Assembly (NCBI GenBank): GCA_964564415.1
Contig: CAZMAV010000016.1
Location: forward strand, 52,405 to 116,404
Length of the DNA stretch: 64,000 nucleotides
Source: JALEFZ01 sp964564415
GTDB taxonomy: Bacteria; Bacteroidota; Bacteroidia; J057
Direction of reading: 5' to 3'
Positions 44,994 to 53,050 of this stretch are shown here, piece by piece. Below the pieces are notes generated by a model. That model was not told where the DNA came from and searched no databases. It saw only the letters and a list, made by a program, of their open reading frames with translations. Made by a program: the position numbers and the translations under genes. Positions within the stretch are counted from its first letter, which is position 1, and each line of letters opens with the position of its first letter.

Positions 44994-45242
44994 ATGATCG
45001 AAATCGTCGGATTCCTGGCTGCAATTTTATCTACCTTTTCCTTTCTCCCTCAGGTAATCAAGACCTGGAGAAGTAAGTCGGCAAAAGATCTTTCTCTGGG
45101 CATGTATTTGCTGGTCAGTTCGTCGGTTTTGATGTGGCTGATCTACGGCATTCTTCAGGTAGATTGGCCCATTATCCTGGCAAACATTGTTACCCTTAGC
45201 CTTTCCCTGGTCATCCTTTACTTCAAGATCAGGTACAAATAG
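44994..45242 (+). CDS. SemiSWEET-type sugar transporter (PQ-loop protein)
   Basis: 82-aa membrane protein consisting of a single three-helix bundle, the bacterial half-size SWEET. The PQ motif is in FSFLPQVIKTWRSKSAKDLS, followed by helices LGMYLLVSSSVLMWLIYGI and WPIILANIVTLSLSLVILYF. SemiSWEETs dimerise to pass sugars along their gradient; the substrate is not readable. Length is exactly typical. Alone in its transcription unit with the next gene 60 bases on. Confidence 0.92.
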   Translation: MIEIVGFLAAILSTFSFLPQVIKTWRSKSAKDLSLGMYLLVSSSVLMWLIYGILQVDWPIILANIVTLSLSLVILYFKIRYK

Positions 45243-45302
45243 CAAGGGGAGGCCTATCTTTCAAACAAGTCTGACATGACTTAGCTTGTAAATGAAAAAC
45301 AT

Positions 45303-45890
45303 ATGGGCAGACCTATTCGTGCTATTTTTGCCAGAGAAGAAGTGGATTTTAATCCTGAGCGAAGTGTATTCCTCGCAGGGCCCTCTCCGGGAGATGGTGA
45401 TATGCTGCTGGGGTGGAGAAGAAAAGTCCTGAAAGATCTTCAGGCCGATCCCCTTCTGAATGATGAGATGAGCCTTGTCATCCCGGAGCCAAGGAGCGGA
45501 TATTGGGAGGATATCAATGAATCGGCAAGCGAAGAGGAAGAGCACGACACAGAGATGGACTGGGAAGTAAAGCATCTGGAAAGATGTCGAATCACCGCCT
45601 TTTGGCTGCCGATGTACTGGAAAAAAGAGGTATCGGAAAACTTTCCACCCAATATCGGTCCGAGTACCCGGTGGGAATTTGGGTTTTTCTTCCATCGCTA
45701 CCTGCAAGCACGAAAAGAGCGCAGTTTCGTAGTCGGAAGCCCCGAAGATGCTCAAAATATTCGCTGGGCAAAAAAAATATCCATCGACGCAGGGCTTACC
45801 TGGCATAGCCTCCCCAAGTCATCCAAGGTGGAATTGGTAGCAAGCTCCTTCACAGAAGAAATCAAGAGCGAACTTCTTCAGAATATATAA
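45303..45890 (+). CDS. Nucleoside 2-deoxyribosyltransferase domain-like protein
   Basis: 195-aa cytosolic protein of the Nuc_deoxyri_tr2 type. Characteristic pieces: SVFLAGPSPGDGD near residue 20, VIPEPRSGYWEDIN, DWEVKHLERCRITAFWLPMYW and GPSTRWEFGFFFHRYL, which correspond to the nucleotide-binding loop and the catalytic Glu (WEFGFF). Members exchange bases between deoxynucleosides or hydrolyse modified nucleotides; here the activity is inferred only from the fold. Start ATG at 45303. Confidence 0.8.
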   Translation: MGRPIRAIFAREEVDFNPERSVFLAGPSPGDGDMLLGWRRKVLKDLQADPLLNDEMSLVIPEPRSGYWEDINESASEEEEHDTEMDWEVKHLERCRITAFWLPMYWKKEVSENFPPNIGPSTRWEFGFFFHRYLQARKERSFVVGSPEDAQNIRWAKKISIDAGLTWHSLPKSSKVELVASSFTEEIKSELLQNI

Positions 45891-46011
45891 GGTAAGAAAT
45901 TTAGTTTTTATGCTAAATGACTGGGTACATGACAAAAAAATAGTGGGTTAGTTCCAAGTTGTTAAATTGAATTTTCCACCACAAAATGGTTCAACTTTTT
46001 ACCACCCACCA

Positions 46012-46596
46012 ATGAAAAATAGTCATGACTCCTTTGAAGGTCAATTATCGTTCTTTTTTTGCATAAAAGTCGCTTGAATTGTCTCGTGCAGTTAATCCTT
46101 ACTTTGCTTAAAGTTCGCCGTGTAGACCTCTGTAAGCTAAACCTTTGCTTCGATGCCGAGGTAAAACTAGCTCTGTTTATCGGCGTATTCAGCGTTTCTT
46201 GGCTCGTGTGATTTTTCCTTTGGATCAGTTGAGCTGTTTTGTCTGGGACAAATTTCAGGACAATCATCCCACAGGATTGGCCCTTGAGAGGTTTTATTAT
46301 GCCAAAAGGTGGCCATAGAGGTCTTATTTGGGGATTTGAAGAAGAGGATCCATTTTGAAGATACTCATATCACTCATCTTCAGAGGATTAACAACCTAAT
46401 TGCTGTTCTAGTCCCAGCTCAGGTTTGGGCCATTTTAGTAGGACAATGGATAGCCCAAAAAGTGGAAAGTATTCCGATCAAAAAGCATGGAAGGAAAGCT
46501 TGCAGCATCTTCAAAACTGGATTGGATTTCCTGAGCTTGAATCTATTGATAAACACCGACTTACAAATACAAATCAATCTTTTGTCGCGTACTTAG
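46012..46596 (+). pseudogene. IS4-family transposase remnant
   Basis: Decayed transposase in several frames. N-terminal piece HKSRLNCLVQLILTLLKVRR and DLCKLNLCFDAEVKLA (from about 46059), then after a frameshift near 46170 YRRIQRFLARVIFPLDQLSCF. The central catalytic part is deleted. The C-terminal piece ERFYYAKRW then, shifted one frame at about 46310, AIEVLFGDLKKRIHFEDTHI, LQRINNLIAVLV and IKKHGRKACSIFKTGLDFL. YRRIQRF, KRW.IE.LF and FEDTH are standard IS4-group signatures. A T-run at 46050-46057 is an additional frameshift site. Terminal repeats not identified. Confidence 0.8.
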
Positions 46597-46672
46597 GCTA
46601 AATTTATTATTTTTCCTCCATGCCGACCAGAGACACACTTTGAAAAAGTGCCATTGAGGATTTTTTTCTGAA

Positions 46673-46801
46673 ATGATGGCTTTTCTGTATCCCAGCCAGG
46701 TAAGTGAATTTGACTTCGGGCAGGTTGAGTTTTTAGATAAGGAATTGCAGCAGCATTCAGACTCTTTGCACGGTTCTTTCATTTATCTGAGCCGAAGGTA
46801 A
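46673..46801 (+). pseudogene. Possible fragment of an Rpn/YhgA-type nuclease gene
   Basis: A 42-codon open stretch (AFLYPSQVSEFDFGQVEFLD, then KELQQHSDSLHGSF) between the IS4 remnant and the SDR gene. The pattern FL.P..V..FDF..VEFLDKEL resembles the early part of Rpn/PD-(D/E)XK recombination-promoting nucleases, which often litter Bacteroidota genomes as fragments. The similarity is by eye only and the call is tentative. It could also be a small free-standing peptide gene. Confidence 0.25.
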
Positions 46802-46833
46802 AACAATCCTGGTTTTTTTTGTCCACAATTGAG

Positions 46834-46847
46834 TGAGTAGTTACTCA
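46834..46847. promoter_or_regulatory. 14-bp palindrome upstream of SDR gene
   Basis: TGAGTA-GT-TACTCA, a perfect dyad 37 bases before the SDR ATG, directly followed by an ATTTTGTTTAATTT tract. Size and symmetry suit a TetR- or MarR-type operator. No such regulator is encoded nearby. Confidence 0.45.
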
Positions 46848-46884
46848 TTTTGTTTAATTTACCATTGACCCATAAAAAAATCCA

Positions 46885-47661
46885 ATGAAAAAAGTAGCCC
46901 TCATCACAGGAGCCTCCAGCGGAATAGGAAAGGAGTTTGCCTGTATACATGCAGAAAAGGGTGGTGATCTCATCATTCTGGCGCGAAGGGAAAACAAGCT
47001 TCAGGAGTTGAAATCCGAACTGGAAGAAAAGCACGGGGTGGAAGTAAAGATCATCGTCAAGGACCTCAGCCTCGAAGAAGCACCCAAAGAGGTCTACGAG
47101 GAAGTAAAGGCAGCCGGGATTCAGGTCGATTACCTCATCAACAACGCCGGTTTTGGAGGAAGGGGTAAATTTCACGAAAGAGATTGGAACCTCGACCTCA
47201 CCATGATCAAGCTCAATGTGCTGGCCCTCACTGCCTTGACTCGGTTTTTCCTTCCCGATTTTGTAGAGAGAAATAAAGGGCGAATCCTCAATGTTTCTTC
47301 TACCGCCAGCATTATGCCTGGCCCCCTACAGGCCGTCTATTTTGCCACAAAAGCCTATGTCTCCTCCTTTAGCAATGCCATTGCCGAAGAACTTCACGAC
47401 ACCCAGGTGACGGTAACAGCTCTGATGCCGGGAGCCACTGAATCCGAATTTGCCAAGACCTCAGGAATGGACAAGACCTCCCTTTTTGAAGAGGCCTTTT
47501 CGGCAAGAGAGGTGGCAAAAGACGGCTATGAAGCCATGGAGGCCGGCAAACTGGATATCATCACTGGAGTCTCCTTTGCCCAACGTATGATGTTGGCTAC
47601 CATTCCATTGGCACCCAAAAAGATGATCATGTCCCAAATCAGAAAAATGCAGGAAGTCTAG
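46885..47661 (+). CDS. Short-chain dehydrogenase/reductase
   Basis: 258-aa classical SDR. NAD(P)-binding TGASSGIGKE (8-17), basic residues after the second strand (LARRENKL) pointing to NADPH, DYLINNAGFGG, catalytic Ser in NVSSTASIM, and YFATK (Tyr/Lys) of the active site, followed by MPGATESEF. The pattern fits the DltE/YqjQ-like SDR subgroup acting on carbonyls of unknown identity. Cytosolic. Preceded by a perfect 14-bp palindrome and followed by a strong terminator, so monocistronic. Confidence 0.88.
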   Translation: MKKVALITGASSGIGKEFACIHAEKGGDLIILARRENKLQELKSELEEKHGVEVKIIVKDLSLEEAPKEVYEEVKAAGIQVDYLINNAGFGGRGKFHERDWNLDLTMIKLNVLALTALTRFFLPDFVERNKGRILNVSSTASIMPGPLQAVYFATKAYVSSFSNAIAEELHDTQVTVTALMPGATESEFAKTSGMDKTSLFEEAFSAREVAKDGYEAMEAGKLDIITGVSFAQRMMLATIPLAPKKMIMSQIRKMQEV

Positions 47662-47688
47662 ATTTCTGCTCTATAAAAATCGCCATTT

Positions 47689-47723
47689 AAGCCTCTTTTC
47701 CTTTTGGGAAAAGGGGCTTTTTG
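47689..47723 (+). terminator. Intrinsic terminator after SDR gene
   Basis: Stem AAGCC-CTTTTC pairs with GAAAAG-GGCTT across a short loop, followed by TTT, 28 bases past the stop. Confidence 0.8.
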
Positions 47724-47764
47724 GATAAGTCTTCCAAAATGTTCAGTTTTCTGCTGTATAATCA

Positions 47765-47874
47765 TGATTATCACGAATCATTTTCTTTGGTGTAACAATT
47801 AGCGCTATCGGGGTTAAAAACTAGGAATTTATAATAACCCCAACAGTGTTTAAGCCATTCATTTGTGATAATCA
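47765..47874 (-). repeat. 110-bp foldback repeat, copy B
   Basis: Inverted relative to copies A and C. Reverse complement keeps AATGAATGGCT near its left end, AACCCC and AGCGCT in the middle and AAAATGATTCGTGATAATCA at its right end, aligned with copy A over its whole length. Internal arms GGGGTTA / TAACCCC make the foldback stronger than in A. It ends 20 bases before the ATG of the downstream gene, so it may supply that gene's leader or promoter. Confidence 0.75.
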
Positions 47875-47894
47875 TTAATTTCCACACCTGAGAC

Positions 47895-48350
47895 ATGGAT
47901 ATTCGGAATCTACCCCTGGATGAGGACAACATCTCTAATGAAAAGGCAAGAAAAAATTACCATGAGTTGAGCCAACTGCTCCAACTCCTGCAGGAAACTG
48001 AGCTTTCAGAACATGTCATTCTCACGATCAATGAGGAAGTGAAGGGGATAGAAGGCCTTGCTCCCCAAGACAAAGAGTTCAGGTCAGGTGTCAAAAAGGC
48101 TAAATCTGCCATTTTCAAAATCTTGGTGAAGGACGCCCGCCTGGTCCCAAGGAATTATTATCGAAACCAATGGACAGGACTGGGAATGACGGTTTTTGGC
48201 CTTCCTTTGGGGTTGGCAATTGGCTTTGGTACCAATAATGGAGCTTTTCTGGCAGTGGGAGTTGCCATGGGCATGGCCATAGGAATCGCTGTTGGAAATT
48301 CCATGGATAAAAAAGCTGAAGAAGAAGGGCGTCAACTCGACATTGAATAG
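47895..48350 (+). CDS. Hypothetical protein with glycine-rich hydrophobic hairpin
   Basis: 151-aa protein. The first 100 residues are helical and charged (NEKARKNYHELSQLLQLLQE). Residues about 96-138 form two hydrophobic segments rich in Gly (GLGMTVFGLPLGLAIGFG and GAFLAVGVAMGMAIGIAVG), a glycine-zipper-like membrane hairpin. No family recognised. The ATG at 47895 lies 20 bases after repeat copy B, which probably overlaps its promoter or 5' leader. Confidence 0.6.
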   Translation: MDIRNLPLDEDNISNEKARKNYHELSQLLQLLQETELSEHVILTINEEVKGIEGLAPQDKEFRSGVKKAKSAIFKILVKDARLVPRNYYRNQWTGLGMTVFGLPLGLAIGFGTNNGAFLAVGVAMGMAIGIAVGNSMDKKAEEEGRQLDIE

Positions 48351-48438
48351 GCTGGCAATTTCCTTTGTAATCGATAATTTGTTCCTAAGCCTAAGGGGAC
48401 TAATTCTTTTGACCTAGCACTCGCAATAATCCATTTAT

Positions 48439-48633
48439 ATGAATTTGTATAAGTACCTGCTCAACAGCCTTTTGATGGGGCTATTTTCAATTGCCTTCCA
48501 GGAAACAGGGGAATTCAAGGTCTATGAGATCAAAGATCCAGCCCAGGTCAATGAACGCTGCAAAGAGGTAGGCCTGGGACCAATCGAAGAGTACCTGAAA
48601 AGGTGGAACATCGAGTGGAAGGTAGAAGATTGA
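48439..48633 (+). CDS. Small hypothetical protein
   Basis: 64-aa predicted protein. A short hydrophobic N-terminus (YKYLLNSLLMGLFSIAF) could be a signal or anchor; the rest is charged (EYLKRWNIEWKVED). No family recognised. Coding status rests on reasonable codon use and the absence of any better frame; translation start assumed at 48439. Confidence 0.4.
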   Translation: MNLYKYLLNSLLMGLFSIAFQETGEFKVYEIKDPAQVNERCKEVGLGPIEEYLKRWNIEWKVED

Positions 48634-48699
48634 GGGTGTACCCACCGGATTTATCAAAGTTTGTGAGGACAGCTTTGACACTTCTACCTCAACAAACTG

Positions 48700-49188
48700 T
48701 CAATTCAATTTATTGAATTTAATGCTCTCCACGGTATTACCTTTCAGATCTATGATCCGGAGGAGGTAGGCGCCTGAGGCTAAGCCGGAAAGGTCCAGGC
48801 TCTGTTTTTTAAGGCCTTCAACCTGAAGTTCGAAGGGGGCCAGAACCAGGCTACCTCCCACATCTATTACATCTATGCGAAAGGTGAGGGCTCGTTTGGA
48901 GTTTAATTCCAGTATGGCTTTTTCTTTGGCAGGATTGGGATAGAATTTATAATCTACCTTTAGGCTGAGGGGGGGACGGACGTTTACGGCAGTAGCATCC
49001 GGCTGTTGAAAGCCTTGGGTCAGCACGAAAGATCCGGTAATGGCCGTCTCTACCACAGTTTCTCCTAAGGTATAGGTAAGCCTGGGATCATCATTTCCGG
49101 TGCTAGAAATTACCTGTCTGCTTAGGCTCTGAGCTCCCAATGTGCCTAGGATCAAGGTGAGGATGAGGCTTATGCTTATTCTTTTCAT
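48700..49188 (-). CDS. Small secreted protein with T9SS type A sorting domain
   Basis: 162-aa protein. Signal peptide MKRISISLILTLILGTLGAQ, then a short module (RQVISSTGNDDPRLTYTLGE, FVLTQGFQQPDA) that is common in Bacteroidota just before a sorting domain, and a C-terminal type A domain (KFYPNPAKEKAILEL, DLSGLASGAYLLRI). With almost no cargo between signal and sorter, it may be a small surface structural protein. Start ATG at 49188. Confidence 0.85.
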   Translation of the reverse strand: MKRISISLILTLILGTLGAQSLSRQVISSTGNDDPRLTYTLGETVVETAITGSFVLTQGFQQPDATAVNVRPPLSLKVDYKFYPNPAKEKAILELNSKRALTFRIDVIDVGGSLVLAPFELQVEGLKKQSLDLSGLASGAYLLRIIDLKGNTVESIKFNKLN

Positions 49189-49297
49189 TGTTTACTTTTT
49201 TAGGGGTAAGCAGAAAACTGGAGTTTAAGTGCTTTATCAATGACAAAAGTGAAGGATCAAAGGTTGTTTTAAAGGTAAGGAATCCTAAGATAACTAC

Positions 49298-50890
49298 TTA
49301 ATCCATCAAAAAGGCGCGTAGGGTCTCCAAGGTGTCGGCTTCGCGGGCTTTTTTATCAGTACGCCAGCGGAGCATTCGGGGAAAGCGGAGGGCTACGCCA
49401 GACTTGTGTCGCTTGGATCGGTTGATTCCCTCAAAGCCAATCTCGAAGACCAATTCGGGCGTAACACTTCTGACCGGACCAAAACGCTCCAGGGTATGTC
49501 GCTTGATCCATGCGTCGACTTGCCTCATCTCGGCGTCGGTCAGTCCCGAGTAGGCTTTGGTGAAGGGGACCAGGGCATCTCCATCCCAGACTGCAAATGT
49601 ATAATCGGAAAATAGATTGGCCCGGCGTCCATGACCCCTTTGGGCGTAGATCATCACGGCATCTATGGTAAGGGGATCGACCTTCCACTTCCACCAATCT
49701 CCTTTTTTTCTCCCCACCTTGTAGGGCGAATCCTTGCGTTTGAGCATGAGTCCTTCGGCATGGCGCTCGCGGGAACCTTCTCTGAGTTTGGCCAGGTGAT
49801 CCCAGCCATCAAATTCTGCCAGGGGAGAAAGTTTGAGCAGATCTTCTTGCCGGGTATGCGCTACCACCTTTTTCAATAGTTCTCTTCTTTCCTCCATGGG
49901 TCGCTCCCGGACGTCTTCCCCCTCATATTCCATGATGTCGTAGGCCATGATGATGCAGGGGGCATCTTTGAGGATTTTTTTAGTTATGTTTTTTCTCCCA
50001 ATTCGCTTTTGCAGGAGTTGAAAGCTCAAGGGCTTGCCTTCTTTAAAGGGCATCAACTCCCCATCCAGGGCTACACCATCAGGGAGGCCGGGAATCATAA
50101 CCTCAAACTCGGGAAACTTGTCGGTAATGAGTTCTTCTCCTCGGCTCCAGAGGTACCACTCGCCCCGACGTTTGATCAACTGCGAGCGTATGCCATCCCA
50201 CTTCCATTCTGCCTGCCACTCGTGGGGATGTCCAAGGTCTTCGGGCCCATCTTCCAATTGATAAGCAAGGTAAAAGGGATAGGGCTTGGAGAGGTCATCG
50301 GCTATGTCTTCAGAAAAGAGCAGGTCCTGGAAGGTGGTCGAGTCCGGCGTCCAATTACCCATAAGACGGTGGGCCACAGCATTTTCATCCATGCCAGTAT
50401 GCTGGGCGAGGGCCCTGACGAGGAGCTTTTGAGATACTCCCAATCGAAATCCTCCTGTGATAAGTTTATTAAAAACGAAGCGTTCTCTGCCAGTCATTTG
50501 CTTCCAGGCATGGGTCAGTTCTTCACGCTTCTCCTCCTCGTCCTTATCTCTGAGGTCAATGAGAAAATGCATCCATTGGCGCAGGGAACGGTCTTCCTTT
50601 TCTTTTTCCTCGGGTGGGGGCAGAATAAGGGAAAGGGTTTCTGCCAGGTCTCCAACCACGTGGTAGCTAGATTCTACCAACCACAAGGGAATGCCAGTGA
50701 TTTCGGAGGCCCACTCACGCATGAGGCTGGTCTTGACCGAACGCTTGGGCCTGCGCGAACTAAACATTGCCATCATCCAAATTTTATCCTCCTCTTCGGC
50801 TTTGTCCAGGTAGTCAACCAGGTGTCTGACCTTGGCATTGGTTTTATTGGTCTGGTCGAGTTGGGTGATAAGTTGAGCAAATTGGCGCAT
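49298..50890 (-). CDS. ATP-dependent DNA ligase (LigB-like, exonuclease-associated type)
   Basis: 530-aa DNA ligase. N-terminal DNA-binding domain (1-200), adenylation domain with the nucleophile Lys in EWKWDGIRSQLI (KxDG), later motifs LDGELMPF (motif III), GLMLKRKDSPY and GDWWKWKVDP (motif V), and C-terminal OB fold ending FPRMLRWRTDKKAREADTL. This matches the family called cisplatin-damage-response ligase (TIGR04120) that normally sits beside the MBL exonuclease; here the exonuclease lies at 24277. Role: DNA end joining or gap repair distinct from replicative LigA. Confidence 0.9.
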   Translation of the reverse strand: MRQFAQLITQLDQTNKTNAKVRHLVDYLDKAEEEDKIWMMAMFSSRRPKRSVKTSLMREWASEITGIPLWLVESSYHVVGDLAETLSLILPPPEEKEKEDRSLRQWMHFLIDLRDKDEEEKREELTHAWKQMTGRERFVFNKLITGGFRLGVSQKLLVRALAQHTGMDENAVAHRLMGNWTPDSTTFQDLLFSEDIADDLSKPYPFYLAYQLEDGPEDLGHPHEWQAEWKWDGIRSQLIKRRGEWYLWSRGEELITDKFPEFEVMIPGLPDGVALDGELMPFKEGKPLSFQLLQKRIGRKNITKKILKDAPCIIMAYDIMEYEGEDVRERPMEERRELLKKVVAHTRQEDLLKLSPLAEFDGWDHLAKLREGSRERHAEGLMLKRKDSPYKVGRKKGDWWKWKVDPLTIDAVMIYAQRGHGRRANLFSDYTFAVWDGDALVPFTKAYSGLTDAEMRQVDAWIKRHTLERFGPVRSVTPELVFEIGFEGINRSKRHKSGVALRFPRMLRWRTDKKAREADTLETLRAFLMD

Positions 50891-51046
50891 ACAGAAGCTT
50901 TGAGGATCAAAAACTACGGAATCAAATCGATCTGCCTACAGTAAGTTACCTGATTTACTTCAAAATTGTTCGTCATCCAAGGGGGGAAGTAGTGTCTGGC
51001 ATACATGGATAGGATTGTTTTCCTCAAAAAGCTTTTACTTTGTCCC

Positions 51047-51853
51047 ATGTCTCAGGCACCTATTGGCATGATGGATTCCGGGCTGGGGGGGCTCTCGATA
51101 TGGAGGGAAGTCCACCGGCTCCTGCCTACTGAGTCTTTGTATTACGTGGCAGATTCGGCCCATTGTCCCTATGGCTCCCGACCCGCAGAAGAGGTCTATG
51201 ACCTAACCCGGCAGATCGTTGATTTTCTTTTAGCTCAGGGCTGTAAGCTCATTGTATTGGCCTGCAACACTGCCACAGCCGTCGCCATTGAAAGGCTTCG
51301 TAAAAGCTATGATCTTTCCTTTGTAGGCATGGAGCCCGCCCTCAAACCTGCGGCAAAGCTCACTAGGACCGGAACTATCGGAATACTGGCCACAGAAAAT
51401 ACCTTCAAAGGAGAGCACTTTCGGCGTACCCGCCACGCCTTTGCTCAGGAAAAAGAAGTCCGGGTACAGCCGGGCTATGGCCTTGTAGAATTGGTAGAAA
51501 GGGGAAACCTGGATGGCTCGGTGGCTGAAGCTACCCTTCGACCCCTTCTTGAACCCATGATAAACAGCGAGGTAGATCAACTCGTCCTGGGCTGTACCCA
51601 TTATCCATTTCTTTTGAAAGAAATCAGAAATATCCTGGGAGAAGGTGTAAACGTAATCGATCCCTCTCCGGCTGTAGCTCGTCAGGTCAGGCGAGTATTG
51701 GAAAAAGAAGATAAACTCAGCAACTCAGAAAATCCTGCTTTCCGTTTTTTTACCACCGCTTCTATTCCACAAATTTCCTCTTTTCTCGATATGCACATCC
51801 CCGAATCCATGAATTTGGACCGTATTTTTGACAAAATCTGGCTCAAAAAATAA
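51047..51853 (+). CDS. murI: Glutamate racemase
   Basis: 268-aa cofactor-independent racemase supplying D-glutamate for peptidoglycan. Both catalytic cysteines are present: CNTAT (residues about 70-74) and CTHYP (about 185-189); the N-terminal DSGLGG loop and PYGSRP are also standard. An ATG 42 bases upstream (51005) is in frame; the ATG at 51047 (MSQAPIGMMDSG) matches family N-termini better. Followed at 87 bases by a small secreted protein gene. Confidence 0.93.
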   Translation: MSQAPIGMMDSGLGGLSIWREVHRLLPTESLYYVADSAHCPYGSRPAEEVYDLTRQIVDFLLAQGCKLIVLACNTATAVAIERLRKSYDLSFVGMEPALKPAAKLTRTGTIGILATENTFKGEHFRRTRHAFAQEKEVRVQPGYGLVELVERGNLDGSVAEATLRPLLEPMINSEVDQLVLGCTHYPFLLKEIRNILGEGVNVIDPSPAVARQVRRVLEKEDKLSNSENPAFRFFTTASIPQISSFLDMHIPESMNLDRIFDKIWLKK

Positions 51854-51939
51854 TACAGTCCCCTGTCAGGTAGCCGGCAGATACGTATTGCCTTCCTCCC
51901 TTGCAGCCCTTACCTATGCTTGCAAAATGTGATCCTTGC

Positions 51940-52473
51940 ATGAGGTTTATTTGTTTACTGCTGCTGTTCCTGCTTCTCTCTCTGACTTCTCAAGCCCAGG
52001 AAAAATTGTCTTTTTCCAGTCCTGAGGGTAATTCCATCAAAAAATCTTTGATAAAAAATAAGGTAGATAAGTCCACTTGGTCCTGTATTACTGGCAGGGG
52101 TAAGCCTTTTTACCTGAGTTGTTATCATGAAGTGCCGCCCTTCAATGCTGAAGAGCTCATGGGTAAAATCGTCAGAACGGTGGAGCCGGCTTATTACCTG
52201 GCTCGCTTTAGGGTAATGAAAAAATTTGTAGGAAAGCGGAAGGCTTGGAATTATTTTATATTTTCCATCGAAAGCAAGGAATATGTACCCCTTAGAAAGC
52301 CGATGTCCAGCATCTACATGGTCCTTCGTTCCGAAGAGGGAGCCTGGATCATTTCTACCCATATCTCGGGCCATAAGCTCAAGAAAAAGGTCAAAAGAGA
52401 ATGGCTTACCTTGCTGGGTTCCGCCTTTGTTGAGAAATTAGATGAAGGTGAGGCAGTAACTCCTGATACCTGA
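51940..52473 (+). CDS. Secreted protein, unknown
   Basis: 177-aa protein beginning with a strong signal peptide (MRFICLLLLFLLLSLTSQAQ). Mature part: KSTWSCITGRGKPFYLSC, EELMGKIVRTVEPAYY, WNYFIFSIESKEYVPLRKP, WIISTHISGH. The two cysteines may form a disulfide. No family recognised. The frame opens with a TTG at 51901; the ATG at 51940 gives a normal signal peptide. Eight bases separate its stop from the next ATG, so the two are probably cotranscribed. Confidence 0.55.
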   Translation: MRFICLLLLFLLLSLTSQAQEKLSFSSPEGNSIKKSLIKNKVDKSTWSCITGRGKPFYLSCYHEVPPFNAEELMGKIVRTVEPAYYLARFRVMKKFVGKRKAWNYFIFSIESKEYVPLRKPMSSIYMVLRSEEGAWIISTHISGHKLKKKVKREWLTLLGSAFVEKLDEGEAVTPDT

Positions 52474-52481
52474 ATTTGCCC

Positions 52482-52901
52482 ATGCCCAAGATCGTCCTGC
52501 TATGCTCCGCCAACCGGAAGGCTCCCCATCCCCGTCCTGCCTTAGAACTCTACTGTTCGGAATTTTTTCGATTGGGGAGAAGCTATGCCTGGAGTTTTGA
52601 TCCTGAGGAGATATTTATCCTGTCTGCCGAATACGGACTCGTTCCGGGAGAAAAAGTTCTACCTCCCTATAGCATGACGATGAGTGCCCTTGCCAAGGAA
52701 GAGGTAAAAGGCTGGGCAGCTTTGATTCTGGACCAGCTTAAAGAAGCCATAGACCTTGAGAAGTACGAGGTCATCGTGATCGGCCTTAGAAAATTTGCCA
52801 AGCCTATCGCAAGGGAGATACCTGGGGCAGAGGCACCTCTTGTAGGGATGAGCATGCCACAGGCCTTGAATTTTTTGAGGAGAATGAATCTGGAAAAATA
52901 A
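52482..52901 (+). CDS. DUF6884-like protein
   Basis: 139-aa cytosolic protein. Pattern of DUF6884: KIVLLCSANRKAPHPRPALELYCS near the start in two parts (LLCSANRK; RPALELYCSEFF), IFILSAEYGLVPGEKVLPPY, and VIVIGLRKFAKPI. These proteins share a Rossmann-like or nucleotide-hydrolase-like fold and are often phage or nucleotide-metabolism associated; the role here is unknown. Start ATG at 52482 (an in-frame TTG lies two codons upstream). Confidence 0.65.
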   Translation: MPKIVLLCSANRKAPHPRPALELYCSEFFRLGRSYAWSFDPEEIFILSAEYGLVPGEKVLPPYSMTMSALAKEEVKGWAALILDQLKEAIDLEKYEVIVIGLRKFAKPIAREIPGAEAPLVGMSMPQALNFLRRMNLEK

Positions 52902-53050
52902 AGCCGGCCTGGCTATGGGCTGCACATTTATCCAATCACGTTGGACAGGGGTTATTGAAAGCAAAGAGGATTTGGATAAATTCTGCTTTGGCCTGATTTA
53001 TTCTAAAATAATGCAGAATATTGCAGCGAATATTTCGCAATCCTATCATT

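Noticed and set aside
45962..46267. 101-codon minus-strand frame
   Set aside because: Antisense to the IS4 transposase remnant, whose translated pieces match the family; the minus frame matches nothing.
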